DNA of 12,503 bases from NCBI GenBank assembly GCA_937874455.1, contig CALNBE010000220.1, positions 1 through 12,503 of the forward strand, read 5' to 3'. The stretch is from an uncultured Opitutia bacterium (GTDB lineage Bacteria; Verrucomicrobiota; Verrucomicrobiia; Opitutales; UBA953). The notes below the pieces were generated by a model, which made no database searches, was not told the origin of the DNA, and saw nothing but the letters and a program-made list of their open reading frames with translations. Shown here piece after piece: positions 6,254-11,897 of this stretch; position 1 is the first letter of the stretch; the number at the start of each line of letters is the position of its first letter. The translations under genes were made by a program, and so were the position numbers.

Positions 6254-7372
6254 TTAATTCACGCGCCGACACAACCAGACCGCGAGCACAAACATCGCCA
6301 AATTCGGCAGCCAGGCCGCCATCATCGGCGAAAGGTGCTGCTGCGCGCCCAACAACGAGCACAGATTGGTCAGCAGATAGTAAAGGGCAAAGAGGACAAT
6401 CGACTTCGAGACCCCGATCATCGGGTTCACCCGCACGCCCGAAACCGCAAAGGGAATCGCCAGCCCGATCACAATCAGGCAGCAAAACGGACTCGCCAGT
6501 ACGTAGTGGTATTGCACCGCGTAGGCAGCAATCGTCGCCGAGGGGTCGTCCCCAGCGTCGTTGAGCACACCCTTGATTTCATTGATCGAGAGATGGGTCG
6601 GCTTCTTCGTCAACGCCAGCATCACCCGCGGCTGCTCGGTCAGCTCCGGCAGCACTTTTTCCCCCGCGAACGGGGGCTGCGCCACCGCGCTTTGTGCCGC
6701 GTCGTAAATGATTTCCCGCCCGTCCCGCAGCACCCAGCAGCCGCGCTGCGCGTCATAGGCGCCAAAGTTCGCCAGCCACACCCGCTGCAACCGGTCCTGC
6801 GCATCACTTTGATAAACCGACACACCCAACCCCTGCCCGGTGTAGCCGCTGAAGCGCCCGATATACCACATCCGGTGCGCCATGTTGTTCGCATAAGTCA
6901 GCGTCCGGCTGTCATCCTTGGCCGGACCGCCCTGGCCCTGCGCCTGCGTCAGGTGTGCAAACTCAGCTGTCTCGAACAAAAAGCGCGCCCGCTCCGTCGC
7001 CCAAGGCACAATGGTCGCGTTGAGGAAAAACAACAGCACCGCCAGCGCCGCCCCCGCCGCCCACAGAACGCGGGTGATCCGGAAAATGCTCATCCCCGCC
7101 GCCCGCATCGCCGTCAACTCCTGGTTCCGATGGAAAAATCCCAGAATAAACAGCACCGAGATCAACAACGCCACTGGCAAAACCAGCGGCAAATACGAGG
7201 GAATTTGCAGCACAAAATACTCCAGCATCAGCCACGCCGACGCGCCCCAGCCCATGAAATCCGGCACATCGCCAAACATCCGCCCGATCAACAACAGACC
7301 CACCAGCGCTGCCAAGGTCATGCCAAAGACCTTCAGCCATTCGCGCAAAACATATCGATCAAGCAGCAACAT
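6254..7372 (-). CDS. lptG: LptF/LptG-family lipopolysaccharide export permease
   Basis: A 372-residue permease of the YjgP/YjgQ family, the membrane subunits of the LptB2FG ABC transporter that extracts lipopolysaccharide from the inner membrane. Three N-terminal membrane spans (about 15-32, 52-80, 100-122) carry the family motif FFHRNQELTAMRAAGMS; a periplasmic beta-rich domain (about 125-285) follows with WYIGRF and GCWVLRDG; three C-terminal spans (about 288-310, 325-345, 350-370) contain IGLAIPFAVSGVR. LDRYVLREW at the start resembles LptG more than LptF, but the assignment between the two paralogues is not firm. The usual second paralogue is not in the window. It is the first gene of the minus-strand run and diverges from the small basic protein gene. 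Confidence 0.9.
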   Translation of the reverse strand: MLLLDRYVLREWLKVFGMTLAALVGLLLIGRMFGDVPDFMGWGASAWLMLEYFVLQIPSYLPLVLPVALLISVLFILGFFHRNQELTAMRAAGMSIFRITRVLWAAGAALAVLLFFLNATIVPWATERARFLFETAEFAHLTQAQGQGGPAKDDSRTLTYANNMAHRMWYIGRFSGYTGQGLGVSVYQSDAQDRLQRVWLANFGAYDAQRGCWVLRDGREIIYDAAQSAVAQPPFAGEKVLPELTEQPRVMLALTKKPTHLSINEIKGVLNDAGDDPSATIAAYAVQYHYVLASPFCCLIVIGLAIPFAVSGVRVNPMIGVSKSIVLFALYYLLTNLCSLLGAQQHLSPMMAAWLPNLAMFVLAVWLCRRVN

Positions 7373-7387
7373 GCGGGTGGAAAAGCC

Positions 7388-7402
7388 GCCACCAAAGGTG
7401 GC
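7388..7402. promoter_or_regulatory. Hairpin in the leader of the lptG-like gene
   Basis: Perfect GCCACC-AAA-GGTGGC hairpin, 15 bases upstream of the permease ATG on its transcript. Its position would let it hinder ribosome access, but no Shine-Dalgarno is visible there and no T-tract follows, so the role is open. The rest of the 136-bp divergent gap (7373-7508) is pyrimidine-rich with no promoter I can assign. Confidence 0.3.
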
Positions 7403-7508
7403 CCAGCCACCGCGCGCAATCCTCTTTTCCTTTTGGAAAAATTTTCGTTGCGCTTTCCCCTCCGCCCCCTTTTCTGCGTTCCCTCAAACTTTAAAGACCA
7501 GCATCGAC

Positions 7509-7664
7509 ATGTCCCAGCACAACAGTTTCAAATCCGGCACCTCCGCCTCCTCCTCCAAGCGCACCGTCCTCAAACGCTTTGAACGGATCGACCTCCTCAA
7601 AAAGCGCGGCCAGTGGAAGCAGGGCAAAATCGTGGGTCTGCCCAAGACTAAGCCGGAAGAATAG
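7509..7664 (+). CDS. Small basic protein of the Chlamydiae/Verrucomicrobia type
   Basis: A 51-residue, Lys/Arg-rich protein starting MSQHNSFKSG. A Ser-rich N-terminus is followed by the conserved block KRTVLKRFERIDLLKKRGQW and an ending GLPKTKPEE. This pattern (short, basic, VLKRFER..LLKKRG.W..G....GLPKTK) is that of a small basic protein family I know from Chlamydiae and Verrucomicrobia and suspected to be ribosome-associated; the function has not been established as far as I know. There is no signal peptide, membrane segment or cysteine. It is a single-gene unit, divergent from the lptG-like gene and closed by its own terminator 27 bases downstream, which suits an abundantly expressed protein. 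It is the best lineage marker in the window. Confidence 0.85.
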   Translation: MSQHNSFKSGTSASSSKRTVLKRFERIDLLKKRGQWKQGKIVGLPKTKPEE

Positions 7665-7691
7665 GGCAACGCTCCATTTCCTTTGCCAAAG

Positions 7692-7721
7692 AAACCCTTC
7701 CCTCCGCGGAAGGGTTTTTTT
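7692..7721 (+). terminator. Rho-independent terminator of the small basic protein gene
   Basis: AAACCCTTCC, loop CTCCGC, GGAAGGGTTT, continuing into a run of seven T. It separates the small basic protein gene from fumC. Confidence 0.9.
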
Positions 7722-7747
7722 CTTGGAATTTTTCTTCGCTCGACAAA

Positions 7748-7764
7748 TTGAGAGCAAATCTCAA
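7748..7764. promoter_or_regulatory. Inverted repeat just upstream of fumC
   Basis: Perfect TTGAGA-GCAAA-TCTCAA, ending 10 bases before the fumC ATG. It could be an operator or an mRNA hairpin in the leader. No other copy was seen in the window. Confidence 0.4.
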
Positions 7765-7774
7765 CCAAGGCCCC

Positions 7775-9159
7775 ATGCGTACCGAAAAAGACTCCATGGG
7801 ACCAATGTCCGTTCCCGCCAACGCCCTTTACGGCGCCTCCACCCAACGCGCCGTCCTAAATTTCCCGATCAGTGGTCGCCCCATGCCCGAGGGTTTCCTT
7901 CGCGGCCTCGGTCTGGTCAAGCTCGCCTGCGCCCAAGCCAATGAGGCGTTGGGCCGCCTTTCCCCTGAAAAAAGCCAGCTCATCCAGCAGGCCGCCCGGG
8001 AGGTTGCCGAAGGAAAACTTTCCGCCCATTTCCCTGTCGATGTGTTCCAGACCGGATCCGGCACCTCCACCAATATGAATGCCAACGAGGTCATTTCCAA
8101 TCGCATCTGCCAGCTCACCGGCAACGCCATCGGCTCCAAAAACCCCGTCCACCCCAATGATGATGTCAACCTCGGACAATCATCCAACGACATCATCCCC
8201 ACCACCCTCCACGTCAGCGTCGCCATTGCGCTGCACCAACACCTGCGGCCCGCCCTTGCCCATCTACACGCGACGCTCGGTGCCAAGGCCCAGGCATTCT
8301 CTTCCATCGTCAAAATTGGCCGCACCCACCTGATGGACGCCACTCCACTCACCCTCGGGCAGGCATTCTCCGGCTACGCGGCACAAGCCGCCAAGGGCGT
8401 CGCGCGGGTAGATAAAGCCGTTTCCGCCCTGAGTGAACTGGCCATTGGCGGCACCGCTGTCGGCACCGGCATCAATTGCCACCCCGCATTCCCCTCCGCC
8501 GTCATCCGGGTGCTCAACGCCGAAACCGGCCTTTTCTTTCGCGAGGCGCAAAATCACTTCGAAGCCCAAGCCGGACGCGACGACGCGGTCGAGGTCGCCG
8601 GGCACCTTTCCACCATCGCCGCCAGCCTGACCAAAATCGCCAACGACATCCGCTTGCTCGGTTCCGGGCCGCGCAGCGGCCTCGGCGAAATCAAACTCCC
8701 CGCCACCCAACCCGGTTCCTCCATCATGCCCGGCAAGGTCAATCCGGTGATGAGCGAAATGCTGGTGCAATCCGCCATCTACGTGCAAGGCATGGCCCAA
8801 ATTGTCGCCCTGGCCGGACGCGACGGGCACTTCGAACTCAACGTCACCATGCCCTGCACGAGGCCATTCACATCCTCGGCAACGCCGCCCGCCAGTTCGC
8901 CGACGCCTGCGTCGCCGGCATCGAGGCCGACGAGGAACGCTGCCGCGAACTGGTCGAGCGCTCCCTGATGCTCGTCACCGCACTCAATCCATATATCGGG
9001 TACGACAACGCCGCGTCCGTCGCCAAGGAGGCGCTCGCCACCAACAAAACCCTCCGCGAGGTGGTGCTCGCCCGCGGGCTGTTGGACGCCGCCACTCTCG
9101 ACGCCGCGCTGGAACCTCTTTCCATGACTCATCCCGCCGCGCCGGATCGGCCCGACTGA
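7775..9159 (+). pseudogene. fumC: Class II fumarate hydratase, broken by a frameshifting deletion near 8851
   Basis: FumC interconverts fumarate and malate in the TCA cycle. From ATG 7775 (RTEKDSMGPMSVPANALYGAST) the frame gives all classical motifs: TGSGTSTNMNANEVI, HPNDDVNLGQSSND, GRTHLMDATPLTLGQ and the catalytic loop GSSIMPGKVNPVMSE. After FELNVTMP (8854) it runs into unrelated sequence and stops at 8968. Homology resumes at once in another frame at 8854 (LHEAIHILGNAARQFADACVAGIEADEERC) and continues cleanly to TGA 9157-9159 (IGYDNAASVAKEALATNKTLRE). Aligned with other FumC proteins, five residues are absent at the junction, so the change fits a 16-nt deletion. Restoring 16 nt gives 466 residues, against 467 in E. 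coli. There are no other stops or decay, so the lesion is recent or an assembly error. The unrepaired product would be 397 residues without its C-terminal domain. Confidence 0.9.
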
Positions 9160-9230
9160 CGCTCGTCCGCGCGCTTTCACTTTGACAATCCCCGCCTGCG
9201 GACTCACGGAGAAGGCGTTTTTCCTTTCCC

Positions 9231-9725
9231 ATGCACCCTTTTCACAGCCCAATCGGACTCCGCAAACGAGTCCCCACTCCGGACACCCGCATGGACACCT
9301 TGCCGCTGGTAACGGTGCTGCTGCTGGCCATCGTGCTGTCCCTCGCCGGATCCCGTTTCCTTTACTCTCCCGGACTCACCATGGTGCTTGACCACAGCAC
9401 AAATCCGTCCGTACCGCTGCAGCTGCCATCCTCGTTGCCACTGCCTGTTTCCAGCATCGCTCCGCTGCCCGGCACTGCCACCGATGCGACCCTGACCGTT
9501 TTCTCCGCCAAGGCCGACAATCTTTTCATTTTTGAGGGCCATATCTACACCCTTGCCGACGAGCAGCTGAAACGCGACCTGCAAACCGTCGCCCGCCGCT
9601 CCCCCGTTCTTCTACTCAAAGCCGACCGCTCCCTGAGCCTGCAAACACTGTTCCGCCTCACCGATCTGGCCCGCGAGGCCGGTTTCAAGCAGGTGCAAAT
9701 CGCGGGGGAATCCCGCGCCGAGTAG
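9231..9725 (+). CDS. ExbD/TolR-like biopolymer transport protein lacking the membrane Asp
   Basis: A 164-residue protein with ExbD/TolR architecture: a basic cytoplasmic N-terminus (RKRVPTPDTRMD), one membrane helix (about 24-44), a Pro-rich linker (about 56-80), and a C-terminal periplasmic domain with the family ending VLLLKADRSLSLQTLFRLTD and AREAGFKQVQI. ExbD and TolR pair with ExbB or TolQ as a proton-driven motor that energises outer-membrane processes. The family has an Asp three residues after the Pro that starts the helix (TPFID in ExbD, VPLLD in TolR). Here the segment is LPLVT, so Thr28 occupies that place and the proton-carrying Asp is missing. No exbB or tolQ gene is in the window. 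A start at ATG 9291 is possible but would remove the basic N-terminus. It ends at a bidirectional terminator. Confidence 0.8.
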   Translation: MHPFHSPIGLRKRVPTPDTRMDTLPLVTVLLLAIVLSLAGSRFLYSPGLTMVLDHSTNPSVPLQLPSSLPLPVSSIAPLPGTATDATLTVFSAKADNLFIFEGHIYTLADEQLKRDLQTVARRSPVLLLKADRSLSLQTLFRLTDLAREAGFKQVQIAGESRAE

Positions 9726-9730
9726 CGCAA

Positions 9731-9767
9731 AAAAATCCCGCGCCGCATCCAACGGCCCGGGATTTTT
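9731..9767. terminator. Bidirectional terminator between the ExbD-like gene and gcvH
   Basis: AAAAATCCCG (9731-9740) pairs with CGGGATTTTT (9758-9767); an inner stem GCCG/CGGC (9742-9745 with 9753-9756) extends it. A-tract and T-tract flank the stem, so it serves both convergent genes. Confidence 0.9.
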
Positions 9768-9798
9768 CTCCGGAAAATTTCCTTTGGTAAGATCCGGC

Positions 9799-10179
9799 TC
9801 AGAGCACCGCCTGATAACCTGCGGCATCCAGCAGATCGCCCAGTTCCGCCGCATTGGAAAGCTTCACCTTGATCATCCAGGCTGCGCCATAGGGATCGCT
9901 GTTCACCGACTCCGGAGCGCCGTCCAGTTCGCCGTTCACCGCCACCACCTCGCCCGCGACCGGGCAATAAAGGTCGGACGCTGCCTTGACCGATTCCACG
10001 GTGCCAAACACATCGCCCGCCGCAAAGGAATCCCCTTCCTTCGGCAGATCGACAAAGGTCACGTCCCCCAACGCCGCCTGCGCATGGTCCGTGATGCCGA
10101 TGGTGACAGTGCCGTCGCCGTTGTCGGCGACCCACTCGTGTTCTTTGGTGTACTTGAGGTTGCTTGGAATGTTGCTCAT
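9799..10179 (-). CDS. gcvH: Glycine cleavage system H protein
   Basis: The lipoyl carrier of the glycine cleavage system, shuttling the aminomethyl group from GcvP to GcvT and electrons to the L protein. At 126 residues it is the usual length. The opening NLKYTKEHEWV and ITDHAQAALGDVTFVDLP are typical, and Lys65 in the ESVKAASD motif is the lipoylation site. The C-terminal WMIKVKLSN and LLDAAGYQ complete the fold. It starts 23 bases after the gcvT stop on the same strand, which indicates a gcvT-gcvH operon. No Shine-Dalgarno is seen. It is followed by the shared terminator at 9731-9767, so gcvP is not directly downstream. Confidence 0.97.
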   Translation of the reverse strand: MSNIPSNLKYTKEHEWVADNGDGTVTIGITDHAQAALGDVTFVDLPKEGDSFAAGDVFGTVESVKAASDLYCPVAGEVVAVNGELDGAPESVNSDPYGAAWMIKVKLSNAAELGDLLDAAGYQAVL

Positions 10180-10202
10180 ATCGGAAAAAGTTGGGTTGTT
10201 TG

Positions 10203-11300
10203 TTATTTGAAAAACGGCTCAGACACTACCATCAGCGGGATCCGGGTGCCCCGGATGTCCACAGTCAGGTTCGGTTGCTCAGCCTCGGGAATCCGCACCA
10301 GCGCACTGCCAATGGGCTGGCTTAGGCAGGGGGAAAACGTCCCCGATCGCACTTCGCCAACGGCGCTGTCCCCGGCAAAGACCGTCGCCCCCGTTCGGGC
10401 AATCCGCCGATCCTCCAGTTTGAAAAAAATGATCTTGCTGGGCAACCCGCCTGCCCGCTGCTCATTCAGCGCAGGCTGGCCGAGAAACTGCTCGGTTTTG
10501 CCAAACTTAACCACCCAGTCCAAACCGGCTTGCAGCGGAGAGATGACCTCGGAAATTTCGTGTCCGTAAAGCGGATAGCACGCCTCCAGCCGCAGCGAAT
10601 CACGCGCGCCTAGCCCGGCCAGTTTCAAGCCCTCGTCCTTGCCCGCCGCCAGCATCGCCTCGGCAACCGTTTCCGCGCCCGCAGCCGGAATATATACCTC
10701 GAAGCCCGGCGAGCCGGTGTAACCCGTGCGGGAAATAATGCAGCCGTCCACTCCCGCCACCGTTCCCTGGGCAAAGCAAAAACGCTTGATCTCGCCCAGC
10801 GGTGTCGCGGTCAGCTTCGCCAAAATGCCCTCGGCCTTCGGCCCCTGAATCGCCAGTTGCGCCCACAATTTGCACTCATCCGCCACTGTCACCGCAAAGC
10901 CCTTCGCCTGCTCGCGCAGCCATTCGATATCCTTGGCGGCGTTGCCCGCGTTCAGGCAGATGAAAAATTCCTCCGCGCCCATGCGATAGACAATCACGTC
11001 GTCCACACACCCACCGTCCGGCTGGCACATCAAAGTGTACTTTGCCTGCCCCACCTTCAGCGGGCTGTAGGTGTTCGTCATCACATAATCCAAAAAACGC
11101 ACCACGTCCGGTCCAATCACGCGCGCCTCGCCCATGTGCGAAACATCAAACAAGCCCGCCTGCTGGCGCACCGCAAAATGCTCCTCAATGATCGTCGAGT
11201 ATTGCACCGGCATTTCCCAGCCAGAAAAGGGCACGATCCGCGCGCCATGGCGGACATGAAAATCATAAAGGGGAGTTCGTTGCAGCAAAGGGTCAATCAT
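10203..11300 (-). CDS. gcvT: Glycine cleavage system T protein (aminomethyltransferase)
   Basis: Transfers the methylene group from the lipoyl arm of GcvH to tetrahydrofolate, releasing ammonia and giving 5,10-methylene-THF. At 365 residues it matches E. coli GcvT (364). Conserved pieces are RTPLYDFHVRHGARIVPFSGWEMPVQY, GLFDVSHMGE, GGCVDDVIVYR with the Asp pair that includes the catalytic Asp, the RTGYTGSPGFEVY substrate-binding segment, LGARDSLRLEACYPLYGHE, and a C-terminal barrel with GEVRSGTFSPCLSQPIGSALV. ATG 11300 (MIDPLLQ) is preceded by GAAGG; ATG 11312 (MLKGM) is an in-frame alternative. The frame is open to 11549, but that would overlap the tRNA-Thr gene. Its leader faces the divergent tRNA genes; I could not recognise a glycine riboswitch in it. 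Confidence 0.97.
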   Translation of the reverse strand: MIDPLLQRTPLYDFHVRHGARIVPFSGWEMPVQYSTIIEEHFAVRQQAGLFDVSHMGEARVIGPDVVRFLDYVMTNTYSPLKVGQAKYTLMCQPDGGCVDDVIVYRMGAEEFFICLNAGNAAKDIEWLREQAKGFAVTVADECKLWAQLAIQGPKAEGILAKLTATPLGEIKRFCFAQGTVAGVDGCIISRTGYTGSPGFEVYIPAAGAETVAEAMLAAGKDEGLKLAGLGARDSLRLEACYPLYGHEISEVISPLQAGLDWVVKFGKTEQFLGQPALNEQRAGGLPSKIIFFKLEDRRIARTGATVFAGDSAVGEVRSGTFSPCLSQPIGSALVRIPEAEQPNLTVDIRGTRIPLMVVSEPFFK

Positions 11301-11517
11301 GCCCTTCAGCATCGCAAGAGAACCGCGGGCATGTCGAATGAAAAACCGCCAGGGATTCCGCATTTTCCGTTTGGCAAACGCCTGCCAAGGAAGCTCATCT
11401 GTTTTGCCCAAAAACTTCCATCCATGGCAGATTTTCGACACCCCCCGACCCGCCGTTCGCGCGTTTTTCTTTTTTCCGCGATTGACCTCCATTTCACAAT
11501 TTCCATTCTTGCTCTCC

Positions 11518-11537
11518 CTTGAAAATTCATTTTCAAG
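11518..11537. promoter_or_regulatory. Perfect inverted repeat between gcvT and the tRNA genes
   Basis: CTTGAAAA-TTCA-TTTTCAAG, 8-bp arms with a 4-base centre; the last base is the first base of tRNA-Thr. It lies in the divergent gap and could be an operator for gcvT, part of the tRNA promoter region, or a hairpin at the tRNA 5' end. A weak candidate tRNA promoter lies just upstream (TTGACC at 11482 and CATTCT at 11504, 16-base spacer). Confidence 0.5.
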
Positions 11538-11612
11538 CCAGCATAGCACAGTTGGTAGTGCAGCCGCCTTGTAAGCGGCAGGTCGTCAGTTCGAGTCTGA
11601 CTGCTGGCTCCA
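11537..11612 (+). tRNA. tRNA-Thr (anticodon UGU), CCA encoded
   Basis: Full cloverleaf: acceptor GCCAGCA pairs with TGCTGGC; D arm GCAC/GTGC; anticodon stem GCCGC/GCGGC with loop CTTGTAA, giving anticodon TGT (reads ACA); T arm GTCAG-TTCGAGT-CTGAC; discriminator T and genomic CCA. It is the first gene of a two-tRNA unit. Confidence 0.96.
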
Positions 11613-11618
11613 GTTTTC

Positions 11619-11692
11619 TGCTCAATGGTGTAATGGTAGCACAAGCGACTCTGACTCGCTTTGTCTAGGTTCGAATCCTAGTTGAGCAACCA
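11619..11692 (+). tRNA. tRNA-Gln (anticodon CUG), CCA encoded
   Basis: Full cloverleaf: acceptor TGCTCAA pairs with TTGAGCA; D arm GTGT/GCAC; anticodon stem AGCGA/TCGCT with loop CTCTGAC, giving CTG (reads CAG); T arm CTAGG-TTCGAAT-CCTAG; discriminator A and genomic CCA. It follows tRNA-Thr by 6 bases, so both are processed from one transcript. Confidence 0.96.
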
Positions 11693-11697
11693 TTTCG

Positions 11698-11722
11698 AAA
11701 CCCGCCTCAATAGGCGGGTTTT
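11698..11722 (+). terminator. Rho-independent terminator of the tRNA unit
   Basis: AAACCCGCCT, loop CAAT, AGGCGGGTTT, followed by TTCG, starting 6 bases after the tRNA-Gln CCA. It is a strong stem with a short T-tract. Confidence 0.88.
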
Positions 11723-11724
11723 CG

Positions 11725-11808
11725 CTTAAACAGGGGTTTGAGGGCGTTTCGCAGTTTTCCCTGCTTTGGACAAAAATGCCCCGTTTGGGCAGTTTTTCCC
11801 TGTTTAAG
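11725..11808. repeat. 84-bp nested repeat block between the tRNA unit and intI
   Basis: The ends are an 11-bp perfect inverted repeat: CTTAAACAGGG (11725-11735) and CCCTGTTTAAG (11798-11808). Inside is an imperfect direct repeat of 23-24 bases (11745-11767 and 11782-11805, sharing CGTTT, GCAGTTTT, CCCTG and TTT, with a 37-base period) and a small hairpin GCAG/CTGC (11751-11764). The overall size and palindromic ends recall recombination sites, but the ends do not match the RYYYAAC/GTTRRRY core of attC. No coding frame is evident across it. Confidence 0.75.
11772..11797 (+). terminator. Possible terminator inside the repeat block
   Basis: AAAAATGCCC, loop CGTTT, GGGCA-G-TTTTT: a stem with one bulged G, A5 on one side and T5 on the other. 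It could end transcripts from either direction, including leftward transcription of intI, whose stop codon lies about 100 bases to the right. Confidence 0.45.
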
Positions 11809-11897
11809 GTGAAGACATAGGTGAAAACTTTATCTTCTCCATTTCGCTGTGCAACGCGACGCCCCTCCTCCCGCCTAATTTTCCCTCCCCAGACGTC

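Noticed and set aside
4977..7582. Two long plus-strand frames (4977-6206 and 6008-7582) opposite rlmI and the lptG-like gene
   Set aside because: Arg/His/Pro/Gln-rich low-information proteins that mirror well-supported genes on the minus strand; they also run through gene boundaries.
7775..9159. fumC frame change as a one-base sequencing error or programmed frameshift
   Set aside because: Five residues of a conserved segment are missing at the junction, which a one-base change does not explain, and there is no slippery heptamer or following structure.
9182..9222. TTGACA at 9182 as an ExbD-like gene promoter, and CGCC...GGCG-T5 at 9193-9222 as a fumC terminator
   Set aside because: No -10 element lies at a 16-18 base spacing, and the stem is only 4 bp with a 17-base loop.
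11301..11517. Glycine riboswitch upstream of gcvT
   Set aside because: GGAGAG occurs, but I could not find the conserved aptamer core or a second tandem aptamer; a covariance-model search would settle it.
11301..11549. N-terminal extension of GcvT to 11549
   Set aside because: It would overlap the tRNA-Thr gene and has no similarity to GcvT; the 365-residue form is complete.
11725..11808. Canonical attC site or cassette boundary
   Set aside because: The ends read CTTAAAC and GTTTAAG, which do not fit RYYYAAC and GTTRRRY, and the arms match perfectly for 11 bp instead of showing two boxes with an extrahelical base.
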